Part shown: positions 1-7,430 of the stretch, piece by piece
Numbering within the stretch: position 1 is the stretch's first letter
Layout: every line of letters begins with the position of its first letter
Assembly (NCBI RefSeq): GCF_049674955.1
Contig: NZ_CP187232.1
Span: 1,240,001-1,304,000 of the forward strand
Length of the DNA stretch: 64,000 bases
Reading direction: 5' to 3'
DNA from: Sphaerisporangium viridialbum
GTDB lineage: Bacteria; Actinomycetota; Actinomycetes; Streptosporangiales; Streptosporangiaceae
The notes under the pieces: model-generated
What the model saw: the letters and a program-made list of their open reading frames with translations, nothing else
Databases searched by the model: none
Told to the model about the DNA's origin: nothing
Program-made: the position numbers and the translations under genes

Positions 1-194
1 CCGGTCGCGAAGCGGCCCTCGCTCTGCTGCCAGAGGGTCAGCATCGAGATGCCGTCGTAGCCGAGGGAGGCGTACCGCCGGTCGCCCTCCGTGGACTCGA
101 AGTTGAGGTCGAAGCCGAAGACGCGCTGGTAGAACTGCTTGGCCCTGTCGAGGTCGGTCACATTGAGGCCGGCATGCCCGATCTGGAAAGCCAT
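1..194 (-). CDS. VOC (glyoxalase/bleomycin resistance) family protein, 3' end outside the window
   Basis: The reverse strand reads MAFQIGHAGLNVTDLDRAK..., the usual start of a VOC-fold protein: a first beta strand carrying a metal-ligand-type His (GHAGLNV), then a D-x-x-x-x-x-Y helix. Only 64 residues are visible and the C-terminal half with the remaining ligands lies beyond base 1, so the substrate cannot be guessed. The ATG at 194 follows an AAGGG ribosome site. Its promoter region carries four copies of a TAACGGA element that recurs upstream of the neighbouring CGNR regulator, suggesting shared control. Confidence 0.85.
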   Translation of the reverse strand, partial: MAFQIGHAGLNVTDLDRAKQFYQRVFGFDLNFESTEGDRRYASLGYDGISMLTLWQQSEGRFAT

Positions 195-219
195 GTGGTC
201 GCCCTTCACCCGAGACTTG

Positions 220-298
220 TAACGGAATCACTGGTGTGGTTCCGTTAGGACATCTAGGCGAGCGTAACCTAACGGATGGCGATGAATCAATCCGTTAG
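220..298. promoter_or_regulatory. Two inverted pairs of a TAACGGA/TCCGTTA element
   Basis: Half-sites lie at 220-227 (TAACGGAA), 240-248 (TTCCGTTAG), 268-277 (CCTAACGGAT) and 290-298 (ATCCGTTAG). They form two face-to-face pairs in the promoter of the VOC gene. The same element occurs at 932-940 upstream of the CGNR gene. This is the pattern of an operator for a dimeric or tetrameric regulator. The CGNR protein encoded between the sites is the obvious candidate, but that is inference. Confidence 0.6.
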
Positions 299-304
299 AA
301 CTGG

Positions 305-901
305 TCAGTCGTCGCGGTGCTGGCGATAGTGGCGGGCGGCCCTGGCGCGGTTGCCGCAGGTGACCGAGCACCACTCCTGGCGGGCGTGGTCCTTGACGAA
401 ATACAGCACGCAGCGGGGCGCCGGGCACGACCTGAGCCTGTGCCGGTCGGGGCTCGCGAGGAACTCGATCGCCGCCGTGGCCAGCGCCGCGCGCAGCCGT
501 ACGGACTCGCTCGCCGGGGTGGCGGGCACGGTTGTCGCGACGGGGTCCGCGTCCTCCGGCCATTCGAGGCTCCGGGCCAGGGGCACGGCCATCGCCGCCG
601 CGTTCACCGTGGCGAGCGCATCGGTGAACTTCGGGAGCCGCGCGAAGTCCGCGGAGCTGGGCGGCCCGGGTGTCACGGCCCTGGCGAACAGCGCCCGTAC
701 GGCCTGCCGGAGCTCGACCACCTCGTCGCGCAGGGAGTCGCTCGCGGTGAAGCGGGCGGGGTCGACTCCGAGCTCGCCGGCGTGGTCCCTGACCCACGCG
801 GTCAGGCCGTCCGTGTCGGCGAGGGCGTCCGAGATCTCGCCGCGGTTCAGCCGGCTCGCCCGGATCGTCTGGGTGAACAGCAGGACCAGGGGCTCGGGCA
901 T
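305..901 (-). CDS. CGNR zinc-finger / ABATE-domain putative transcriptional regulator
   Basis: A protein of 198 residues. The N-terminal ~140 residues look like the helical ABATE (putative stress-induced regulator) domain. The C-terminus holds the CGNR zinc finger: Cys-x4-Cys in SCPAPRC, then WCSVTCGNRARAARHY. Family members are small proteins presumed to bind DNA or RNA; few have been studied. The ATG at 901 follows AGGA at a short distance. TAACGGA-type elements lie just upstream of this gene and upstream of the VOC gene downstream of it, so autoregulation is plausible. Convincing family assignment, unknown effector. Confidence 0.88.
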   Translation of the reverse strand: MPEPLVLLFTQTIRASRLNRGEISDALADTDGLTAWVRDHAGELGVDPARFTASDSLRDEVVELRQAVRALFARAVTPGPPSSADFARLPKFTDALATVNAAAMAVPLARSLEWPEDADPVATTVPATPASESVRLRAALATAAIEFLASPDRHRLRSCPAPRCVLYFVKDHARQEWCSVTCGNRARAARHYRQHRDD

Positions 902-910
902 CCGTCCATC

Positions 911-940
911 CTAACGCGCCCGCAGCCTGTGTTCCGTTAG
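911..940. promoter_or_regulatory. TTCCGTTAG element plus degenerate CTAACGC half-site upstream of the CGNR gene
   Basis: CTAACGC at 911-917 and TTCCGTTAG at 932-940 face each other just upstream of the CGNR start at 901. The second is identical to the site at 240-248 in the VOC promoter. This fits an autoregulatory operator. Confidence 0.5.
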
Positions 941-942
941 GG

Positions 943-1119
943 TCAGCGCTTGCGCACCGCTTTGGCGATGATGCCCACGAACCCGGCGAAGCCGAGCCCG
1001 AAGACGAGGATCAGCGCCATGACCAGCGTGTCGGGTGTGGGCGGGGTCAGGTAGCGGATGCCGATGCCGATGAACAGCAGGCCCGCGAGCAGCGACAGCC
1101 AGTCGGTCCTATGCCGCAC
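943..1119 (-). CDS. Small two-helix membrane protein translationally coupled to the PspC gene
   Basis: A 58-residue protein starting MRHRTDWLSLLAGLLF and ending AKAVRKR. Two hydrophobic stretches (about residues 7-21 and 33-52) are separated by a proline-rich turn (YLTPPTPD), and the ends are basic. The GTG start at 1119 lies inside the last codons of the upstream PspC gene, an 11-base overlap, so translation is probably coupled. I recall short two-helix proteins in this position after PspC genes in other actinomycetes, but know no function. It may be an accessory subunit of the PspC protein. Confidence 0.7.
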   Translation of the reverse strand: MRHRTDWLSLLAGLLFIGIGIRYLTPPTPDTLVMALILVFGLGFAGFVGIIAKAVRKR

Positions 1120-2683
1120 GGTGCACCTCCACGTCGCCGATGCCGGCCTTGACGTGCAGCTCGATGACCGGCACGGTGCCGGACGGGGTCACGTCGGGTT
1201 CGAGCACCTTGTCGTGGTGGACGTCCGCGCCGCCCTGCACCGTGTGCTCGATCTTCACGTCCCCCAGCCTCGTGTAGCCGAACACCTCCACGCGGGCGGT
1301 GCGGGGCACGATGATCTTGAGCTCCCCGATGGACACCGAGGCGTCGAACCGGGTGCGCGACCCGGGCGCGAGCTTGGTCCCGCGCAGGTCGAGGGTGCCG
1401 TCGCCGATGCCCACCGAGTACGAGCGCACGGCCTGCGAGCTGTCGACCGGCTCCCACGTGTAGCTGCCGATCTTCTTCGGAATACCGTTCACCGTCGACC
1501 CCGCCACCAGGAGAAGAGACATGATCGTGCCGGTCGCCACCAGGCCCGCGCCCCGGCCGAACCAGGTCGCGATCAGCAGCCCGGCGCCGATCGTGATGAG
1601 TACGACCCCACCTACCACCGGCAGGTTGAACGTGCTGGAGGACGACTGGGTGGCCACCATGATCCCTCCGACCACGAGCGCGACGAGCATCGTGAGCGCG
1701 CCGATGAAGGACTTCGGCCGCTTCGGGCGGTCGGGCCTTGCCAGGCCGGCGCCGCCTCTCCCGTAACCCCAGTCGTGCGGCTCGTACGGCTGGGGCGGCG
1801 CGTACCGGCTGTAGGGACCGCGCGGGGCGAACGGCTCACCCGAGGAGTCGAAGCCCCCCGAACCCAACCGGACAGGCCCGTATCGCGACGAAACTGGTGG
1901 GACCGCACTCTCCGGTACGACGGGAGCCGGCGGCGCCGCCGGGGGAGGCGGTGCCATGGGGGCGTCTTCCACCCTGGGCGGAGCGTCCTGCGCATCCTTG
2001 GCCAGGTCGGACAGCCGGCGGTACTCCTGCCCCATGCCCGGCCTCGCGCCGGCGCCAGGGACCGCGTCGGCGGGTGGGGCCGGCGGCGGGGCGGGCGGAG
2101 GCGCGGCGAAGGACGAGGTGAAAGGCGCGCCCGGAGCCGATGAGAACGGACGGCCCCCCACAGGAGCGTTCGCCCAGTGCTCGGGGACCGGTCGGGTGCC
2201 GCGCTTTCCCCTGAGACGCTCAGGCAGGCTCCTGGCCAGGGCCAGCAGATCGACGCCGCGTGCGTGCGCCGCCAGCAGGGCGATCGCCAGCAGCGTGCCC
2301 ACGACGACCGTCGCGGTGCTGATGCCGTCGGCCGCCAGGTTGATGATCAGGCCCACCGCGAAGACCGCAGCCAGCAACGCCATCACGGTCTCGGTGTCGA
2401 AGACCCTGCGGCTCCACTGCTCGGCGTACCCCGGGCCGCCGTTCGGGCTCCTCATCAGCAGGAACGCCGCGACGTACAGCATGATGCCGATGCCGGACCC
2501 CACGACCAGGGCGGCGAAGCCCACGCGGAAGATCACCGGATCCATCCCCGTGTAGCGGCCGAGCCCGGCGCACACCCCCGTGAGCATGCGCCCCTCGTCA
2601 GTACGCTTGAGCACACGCTCCTCATCCACAGATGGGAAGCTACCTGGCTCCAGCGTCGTGTCGGGACTGCCTGCTTCGGTCAT
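1109..2683 (-). CDS. PspC domain membrane protein with LiaF/DUF4097-like C-terminal domain
   Basis: A protein of 524 residues. Residues ~25-85 form a PspC domain (LKRTDEGRMLTGVCAGLGRYTGMDP followed by a membrane helix). A further membrane segment is followed by a long Pro/Ala-rich cytoplasmic linker (~170-330). Three hydrophobic segments (~330-405) precede a C-terminal beta-rich domain (GDGTLDLRGTK..., SIGELKIIVPRT) resembling the LiaF/'cell wall-active antibiotics response' fold. Such proteins sense or modulate envelope stress. The gene is divergent from a PspC-containing histidine kinase and shares its promoter region, implying one regulon. The ATG at 2683 gives a typical N-terminus. Confidence 0.88.
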   Translation of the reverse strand: MTEAGSPDTTLEPGSFPSVDEERVLKRTDEGRMLTGVCAGLGRYTGMDPVIFRVGFAALVVGSGIGIMLYVAAFLLMRSPNGGPGYAEQWSRRVFDTETVMALLAAVFAVGLIINLAADGISTATVVVGTLLAIALLAAHARGVDLLALARSLPERLRGKRGTRPVPEHWANAPVGGRPFSSAPGAPFTSSFAAPPPAPPPAPPADAVPGAGARPGMGQEYRRLSDLAKDAQDAPPRVEDAPMAPPPPAAPPAPVVPESAVPPVSSRYGPVRLGSGGFDSSGEPFAPRGPYSRYAPPQPYEPHDWGYGRGGAGLARPDRPKRPKSFIGALTMLVALVVGGIMVATQSSSSTFNLPVVGGVVLITIGAGLLIATWFGRGAGLVATGTIMSLLLVAGSTVNGIPKKIGSYTWEPVDSSQAVRSYSVGIGDGTLDLRGTKLAPGSRTRFDASVSIGELKIIVPRTARVEVFGYTRLGDVKIEHTVQGGADVHHDKVLEPDVTPSGTVPVIELHVKAGIGDVEVHRAA

Positions 2684-2729
2684 GGCTCCATCGTGGCCGC
2701 GGACAGGTCCCGCTCACCATCCGGGAGAC

Positions 2730-2768
2730 CCCTGACTCGTCCCGGACCCCTCAGGGCAGGAGTCAGGG
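2730..2768. promoter_or_regulatory. 9-bp inverted repeat CCCTGACTC ... GAGTCAGGG in the divergent PspC promoter region
   Basis: The arms at 2730-2738 and 2760-2768 are perfect complements with 21 bases between them. They lie between the divergent PspC membrane gene and the PspC kinase operon. A smaller CCCCTCAGGG palindrome sits between the arms. This is a good candidate binding site for the response regulator encoded just downstream; the assignment is inference. Confidence 0.5.
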
Positions 2769-2777
2769 AGCGCCCTG

Positions 2778-4004
2778 ATGCACGATGCCCCTTTCACGTG
2801 TGACGATGCTCAAGAGATGTCTGAGACCCCCACCATTCCCGAGGCGTACCCGCGCATGGTCCGGCCGATGCGAGGCCGGCTCGTCGCGGGCGTCGCCCAA
2901 GGCGCCGCCGCCCAGCTCCGGCTCGACCCTGTCGTGCTGCGGCTGGCCTTCGTGCTGCTCAGCGTCCTCGACGGGCTGGGCCTGCTCGCGTACGCCGCGC
3001 TGTGGATGTTCACACCGCGCGAGCAGTACGAAGGGGAGCCGCCGGGCCGCGACTGGGGCCAGGTGGCCGCGTACGGCGTGCTCGGCATGGCCCTCACGGC
3101 TTTCGGCCGGCTCACGGGCGCGTCCACCGGGGGCATCGGCACCTGGTCGATCGCCGTGGGCGGCATCGGCAGCCTGATCCTCTGGCAGCAGGCCGAGCCC
3201 CGCCACCGCCAGCGCTGGATGACCGACGCGGTGCGGCAGGTGCGGCGGTCGTGGATCCGCACCGCCCTCGGGCTGCTTCTCGTGATCGTCGGCGCGATCG
3301 GCTTCCTGGCGGCCCAGGGCAAGATCGCCGACGCCGGCCCGGGGCTGATGTTCACCGCCGTCGTGGTCGGCGGCATCGCGCTGATCGCGGCGCCCTGGCT
3401 CGCCGGCCTGTGGAAGGAGCTCCAGAGGGAGCGCCGCGAGCGCATCCGGCAGGAGGAGCGCGCCGAGATGGCCGCGCACGTCCACGACTCGGTGCTGCAC
3501 ACTCTCACGCTCATCCAGCGCAACGCGGGCGACCCCTTCGAGGTCACGCGGCTGGCCCGCTCGCAGGAGCGCGAGCTGCGCAACTGGCTCTACCAGCCCA
3601 AGGCGGACGCCGATGTGTCCCTCGCCGCCGCCGTGCGCCGGGTGGCCGCCGAGATCGAGGACGAGCACGGCGTGCCCATCGAGATCGTCTGCGTGGGCGA
3701 CTGCGACCTGGACGACGGGCTCCGCGCCATGCTGCACGCGGCGCGGCAGGCCATGGTCAACGCGGCGAAGTACGCCGAGGCGCCGGTGATCTCCGTCTAC
3801 GCGGAGGTGGAGGCGGGCGAGATCACCGTGTTCGTCAGGGACCGCGGCAAGGGTTTCAATATGGAGGACGTTCCCGACGACCGTATGGGCATCCGACAGT
3901 CGATCATCGGCCGTATGGAGCGCCATGGCGGCAGCGCGCGGATCAAGACCGGGCCTGGCGAGGGAACCGAAGTAATGCTGACGATGAAGCGGGAGCAGTC
4001 GTGA
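2778..4004 (+). CDS. PspC-domain sensor histidine kinase
   Basis: A protein of 408 residues. An N-terminal PspC domain (RPMRGRLVAGVAQGAAAQLRLDPVVLR) is followed by several membrane helices (to about residue 215). Next comes a HisKA_3-type dimerisation segment with the phospho-acceptor His in MAAHVHDSVLHTL, then an ATPase domain with N-box (AARQAMVNAAKYAEAP) and G-box (VRDRGKGFNM). It should phosphorylate the LuxR-type regulator encoded next. The start at 2778 has a GGGAG ribosome site 7 bases away. An internal ATG at 2817 (MSETPTIPE) is possible but has a poorer site. The layout recalls the MacRS-type envelope-stress systems of Streptomyces. Confidence 0.9.
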   Translation: MHDAPFTCDDAQEMSETPTIPEAYPRMVRPMRGRLVAGVAQGAAAQLRLDPVVLRLAFVLLSVLDGLGLLAYAALWMFTPREQYEGEPPGRDWGQVAAYGVLGMALTAFGRLTGASTGGIGTWSIAVGGIGSLILWQQAEPRHRQRWMTDAVRQVRRSWIRTALGLLLVIVGAIGFLAAQGKIADAGPGLMFTAVVVGGIALIAAPWLAGLWKELQRERRERIRQEERAEMAAHVHDSVLHTLTLIQRNAGDPFEVTRLARSQERELRNWLYQPKADADVSLAAAVRRVAAEIEDEHGVPIEIVCVGDCDLDDGLRAMLHAARQAMVNAAKYAEAPVISVYAEVEAGEITVFVRDRGKGFNMEDVPDDRMGIRQSIIGRMERHGGSARIKTGPGEGTEVMLTMKREQS

Positions 4005-4041
4005 TCCACGATCTGACCCGGTGTTCGAGGGAGCCGTGAGT

Positions 4042-4674
4042 ATGGTCAAGGTACTGATCGTGGACGACCACCGGCTCTTCCGGTCCGGGGTGCGCGCGGA
4101 GCTGGGCTCCCAGATCGAGGTGGTCGGGGAGGCCGAGGACGTCGAGTCCGCGGTCTCGGCCATCGAGGCGCTCAAGCCCGACGTGATCCTGCTCGACGTC
4201 CACATGCCCGGAGGCGGCGGCCAGGAGGTGCTGCGCCGGGTGCTCGGCTCGGGGTCCTCCGTCCGCTTCCTGGCGCTCTCGGTCTCCGACGCGGCCGAGG
4301 ACGTGATCGGCGTCATCCGCGGCGGCGCCCGGGGGTACGTCACCAAGACGATCAGCGGACGTGAGCTGACCGACGCGATCGTCCGGGTGTCGGAGGGCGA
4401 CGCGGTGTTCTCTCCCCGCCTGGCCGGGTTCGTGCTGGACGCCTTCGCCTCCACAGAGGCGCCCTCCATCGATCCCGAGCTCGACTCCCTGACCACGCGC
4501 GAGCGCGAGGTGCTGCGGCTGATCGCGCGGGGTTACGCGTACAAGGAGATCGCGAAGGAGCTCTTCATCTCGGTGAAGACGGTCGAGACCCACGTCTCCT
4601 CGGTCCTGCGTAAACTCCAGCTCTCCAACCGTCACGAGCTGTCTCGCTGGGCCACCGCCCGGCGTCTCGTGTAG
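4042..4674 (+). CDS. NarL/LuxR-family response regulator, partner of the PspC kinase
   Basis: About 210 residues. A receiver domain begins MVKVLIVDDHRLFRSG, with the phospho-acceptor Asp in VILLDVHMP and the conserved Lys in RGYVTKTI. The C-terminal LuxR helix-turn-helix runs from LTTREREVLRLIARG to KTVETHVSSVLRKLQL. I chose the ATG at 4042 because GGGAG lies about 8 bases upstream; GTG codons at 4021 and 4036 would only add a few residues. It follows the kinase gene closely and is co-directional, so the two form one operon. The probable target is the inverted repeat at 2730-2768. Confidence 0.92.
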   Translation: MVKVLIVDDHRLFRSGVRAELGSQIEVVGEAEDVESAVSAIEALKPDVILLDVHMPGGGGQEVLRRVLGSGSSVRFLALSVSDAAEDVIGVIRGGARGYVTKTISGRELTDAIVRVSEGDAVFSPRLAGFVLDAFASTEAPSIDPELDSLTTREREVLRLIARGYAYKEIAKELFISVKTVETHVSSVLRKLQLSNRHELSRWATARRLV

Positions 4675-4720
4675 ACCAATGCCCGGGCGGGAGCGTGACG
4701 GGTCGGCCAAGATTGGCCGG

Positions 4721-5407
4721 GTGACCACTCGCGCGCTTCTGCCGCTCTTACTCGCAGCCGTGCTCGCGGCGGGCTGCTCGTCCCTGGGCTCGGGGAAGGA
4801 CCAGATCTCCGCGCCGAGCCCCTCGCCCAAGGCGTCCGGGTCGCCCCTGGCCCTCGGGCAGACGTTCGAGGAGGACGTCCAGCTCGCGCGCACCTTCACC
4901 GAGCGCTACTGGCAGCAGCGGTTCCAGGCCTCGGGCAGGATCTACCGTCCTCTGCAGGGGTTCATGGCGTACTCCGGGGAGAACGGTCCCGCCTGCGGCG
5001 GCCAGCCCGCCGTGCCGGGCAACGCCTTCTACTGCCCGGTCGGGCACTTCGTCGCGTACGACGAGGCGTGGATGCGCTCGCTCTACGACAAGATGGGCGA
5101 CGGGGCGGTATACGTGATCATCCCCCACGAGCTGGGCCATGCCATCCAGGCGCAGCTCATGCGCGACTTCAGCCTGAGCATCCAGCGCGAGCTCCAGGCC
5201 GACTGCTACGCGGGCGGCGCGCTGAGGGGCATGATCGACGCCAGGATGCTGGAGGCCGAGAGCGGCGACGAGGCCGAGCTGCTCACCAATCTCGCGGCGG
5301 CGGGCGACCCGAGCGAGGCGTGGTGGCGGGAGGACGCCCACGGCACCCCGGTCCAGCGCCAGCAGGCGTTCGCCACCGGCTACAACAGTGGCGTCGACGC
5401 ATGCTGA
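4721..5407 (+). CDS. Neutral zinc metallopeptidase (YpfJ-like) lipoprotein
   Basis: The N-terminus is a lipoprotein signal (MTTRALLPLLLAAVLAAGC, lipobox LAAGC), so the protein should be anchored on the outer face of the membrane. The catalytic core has HELGHAIQAQ, the HExxH zinc motif, followed about 20 residues later by ELQADCYAG, with the extra zinc-ligand Glu and the family hallmark. This is the putative neutral zinc metallopeptidase family; natural substrates are not established. I prefer the GTG at 4721 because it begins exactly at the signal peptide. An ATG at 4679 would add 14 polar residues and has no ribosome site. It lies 47 bases after the response regulator and may belong to the same envelope-stress regulon. 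Confidence 0.88.
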   Translation: MTTRALLPLLLAAVLAAGCSSLGSGKDQISAPSPSPKASGSPLALGQTFEEDVQLARTFTERYWQQRFQASGRIYRPLQGFMAYSGENGPACGGQPAVPGNAFYCPVGHFVAYDEAWMRSLYDKMGDGAVYVIIPHELGHAIQAQLMRDFSLSIQRELQADCYAGGALRGMIDARMLEAESGDEAELLTNLAAAGDPSEAWWREDAHGTPVQRQQAFATGYNSGVDAC

Positions 5408-5517
5408 CATACGCCGAGATGCGGACCGGCGAGGTTCCCGGATACGCCGTCAGATGGATGTGCCGTCCCGGGGCGGCCCGTAGCCTGGCGGTGCAGACGC
5501 AGGCCAGGGAGGTGGTC

Positions 5518-5784
5518 ATGGCTACTGAATTCGTCCGCGGGGCCGGCTGGGCGGCCCGGGGATCCTGCCGGGGGGCCGATCCCGAGCTGTTCTTCCCCGA
5601 CGCCCCGTTCCCCGATCAGGAGGCGCGGGCCAAGGCCATCTGCGCCACGTGCCCGGTGATCGCCGAGTGCCGCGCCTATGCCGTGCGCGCGGGGGAGCCC
5701 GAGGGCATCTGGGGCGGCCTCACCACGGCCGAGCGCCGCAGCCTGCGCTTCCCCCGTGGCTGGAGACAGCGCGCCGCCTCATGA
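5518..5784 (+). CDS. WhiB-family iron-sulfur transcriptional regulator
   Basis: A protein of 88 residues with the four cluster cysteines at C17, C42, C45 and C51 (spacing Cx24Cx2Cx5C), followed by the GIWGG turn (residues 63-67) and a basic C-terminus (SLRFPRGWRQR). WhiB-like proteins bind a 4Fe-4S cluster and act with the main sigma factor. The ATG at 5518 has a strong GGAGG site. Its stop overlaps the start of the following CPBP protease (ATGA), so the two are co-translated. I cannot say which Wbl subgroup it belongs to. Confidence 0.95.
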   Translation: MATEFVRGAGWAARGSCRGADPELFFPDAPFPDQEARAKAICATCPVIAECRAYAVRAGEPEGIWGGLTTAERRSLRFPRGWRQRAAS

Positions 5785-6587
5785 CACGGGCTTCCCGGCG
5801 CGTCACGGCCTTGGGTACGGCTGATCAGCTTCCGGCGCGTGACGATCCGCGCCTCCTGCCCGCCGCCGTGGGCGTGCTCGTGGTGGCCAACGTGCTGAAC
5901 AACCGCGTCGCCCGGCGGCTCGCGCCGGTGACCTCGGCCCTGGCGGCGGGCACGCTGGTCGTCCTGGCCCGGCGGTCGGGCCTGTCCTGGGCCGAGATCG
6001 GGTTCGAGGGCGGCGCCAGGGGCGTGAAGATCGGTGCGGCGCTCGCGGGCGCCGTGGCCACGGTGTACACCGGCGGCGTCCTGCTGCCCCGCACCCGGCG
6101 TTTCTTCCGCGACGAGCGGGCGCTCGGGCTGTCGCGCGCCCGCCTCGCGGAGGAGGTCCTGGTCCAGGTCCCGCTGGGCACGGTCCTGCTGGAGGAGGTC
6201 GGGTTCAGGGGAGTGCTGCCCGCAGTGCTGCGCCGCTCGTACGGTGCGGGGGTGGCCGTCGCGGGATCCTCGGCCCTCTTCGGGCTCTGGCACATCCTCC
6301 CGGCCATGGACATGGCGGCTGCCAACCCCGCGCTCGGCGGCCTCGCCGACGGGGGCTCTCGCGGTGACGGCGCGGCCCGGCTCGTCGTGGGGTCCGTCGT
6401 GTCCACGGGGCTCGCGGGGGTGTTCTTCCACGAGCTACGGCGGCGCGGGGGGCTGCCCGCGCCGTCCCTGTTCCACCTGGCCACGAACTCGCTCGGGTTC
6501 CTCGCCGCCAGGACCGCGAGGCGTCTGGACCGGTTGGGCGGCCGGAGCCCTCAGCCGGTCGGGACGACCTGGAAGCCCTCGGCGTAG
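5781..6587 (+). CDS. CPBP-family intramembrane glutamic protease
   Basis: About 268 residues with several hydrophobic segments. The motifs LLEEVGFRGVL (EExxxR), ALFGLWHILPA (FxxxH) and LFHLATNS (HxxxN/B) are the three conserved motifs of the CPBP (CAAX protease and bacteriocin-processing) family, whose active site lies within the membrane. It starts at ATG 5781, overlapping the WhiB stop, a tight pairing that suggests WhiB may control this protein. The 3' end overlaps the convergent PIG-L gene by 37 bases. Confidence 0.9.
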   Translation: MTRASRRVTALGTADQLPARDDPRLLPAAVGVLVVANVLNNRVARRLAPVTSALAAGTLVVLARRSGLSWAEIGFEGGARGVKIGAALAGAVATVYTGGVLLPRTRRFFRDERALGLSRARLAEEVLVQVPLGTVLLEEVGFRGVLPAVLRRSYGAGVAVAGSSALFGLWHILPAMDMAAANPALGGLADGGSRGDGAARLVVGSVVSTGLAGVFFHELRRRGGLPAPSLFHLATNSLGFLAARTARRLDRLGGRSPQPVGTTWKPSA

Positions 6588-7276
6588 CTGCCCTCGGGAA
6601 GCCCGGCGGCCTGGGCGGTGGCCGAGAGCCAGCCCTTGACGAAGTCCTCCAGCGTGTCCAGGTGGGCGACCTGGCTCTCGTGCGCCCGCAGGGCCGCGAT
6701 CTTGCGGTCCACGGCCGAGGTGATGTCCACGTAGTGGTTCGGCGTCGGGCCGCCCGTGAGCCACACCTCGCGGGCCGTCCATGCCTCCAGGCCCTCCTCC
6801 ACGAGGAGTTCGGGGAACGCGTACGGGTTGCGCGCGTCGGGGTAGACCGCGTCCAGCGTCGCGCCGCCGACCGCCCGGTGGTCGGGATGGCTCGGCCCGA
6901 TGCGGGCGTAGTTGCGCTCGGGCGAGGAGGTGATGACCCGGTCGGGACGGACCTGGCGGATCACCCGGGCGATGTCGCGGCGCAGGCCGAGCGTCGGTTC
7001 CACGGTGCCGTCGGCGTATCCGAGGAAACGCAGGTCCTTCACCCCGACCCGCCTGGCGGCCTCGGTCTGCTCGGCCCGCCGCAGCGCGGCCATGCCGCCG
7101 TTGTCCAGGGCGCGGTCGAACCCACCGGCGTCGCCGTCGGTCACGATGCAGTACACGACGTGGATACCCTTGTCGGTGAACGTCGCGACCGTGCCCGCCG
7201 CCCCGAAGTCCACGTCGTCAGGGTGCGCGGTCACCACGAGAATCGTGCTGATGTCGGCGTCGTCAAGTGCGGTCAC
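6551..7276 (-). CDS. PIG-L family zinc-dependent deacetylase
   Basis: About 241 residues with the LmbE/PIG-L zinc motif AHPDD near residue 18 and the third-ligand region SHPDHRAVG. The family removes acetyl groups from GlcNAc-linked substrates. In actinobacteria this includes mycothiol biosynthesis (MshB) and mycothiol conjugate amidase (Mca), but the sequence alone does not let me assign either. The GTG at 7276 follows GGAGG at a good distance. The neighbouring pcrA is divergent, with about 150 bases between. The 3' end overlaps the convergent CPBP gene, leaving no room for a separate terminator. Confidence 0.9.
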   Translation of the reverse strand: MTALDDADISTILVVTAHPDDVDFGAAGTVATFTDKGIHVVYCIVTDGDAGGFDRALDNGGMAALRRAEQTEAARRVGVKDLRFLGYADGTVEPTLGLRRDIARVIRQVRPDRVITSSPERNYARIGPSHPDHRAVGGATLDAVYPDARNPYAFPELLVEEGLEAWTAREVWLTGGPTPNHYVDITSAVDRKIAALRAHESQVAHLDTLEDFVKGWLSATAQAAGLPEGSYAEGFQVVPTG

Positions 7277-7416
7277 GATCGTCCTCCTCGGTTCACAGGG
7301 CGGTGAACAATTGACCATCTCTCGATATTTCCAGCTTGAGGGCCCAATGCCCGGCCGGTCGGGCCGTCCGGCGGCGGGGGCGGTGCCCGAACAGGCTGCC
7401 AGTGTCGGTGGGCGGC

Positions 7417-7430
7417 CATAATCTAGGGGC
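7417..7430 (+). promoter_or_regulatory. CATAAT -10-like element placed for a leaderless pcrA transcript
   Basis: CATAAT at 7417-7422 is followed by only 8 bases before the GTG start of pcrA at 7431. That spacing would put the transcription start at or next to the start codon. No ribosome site at normal distance is visible. Leaderless mRNAs are common in actinobacteria. Confidence 0.4.
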
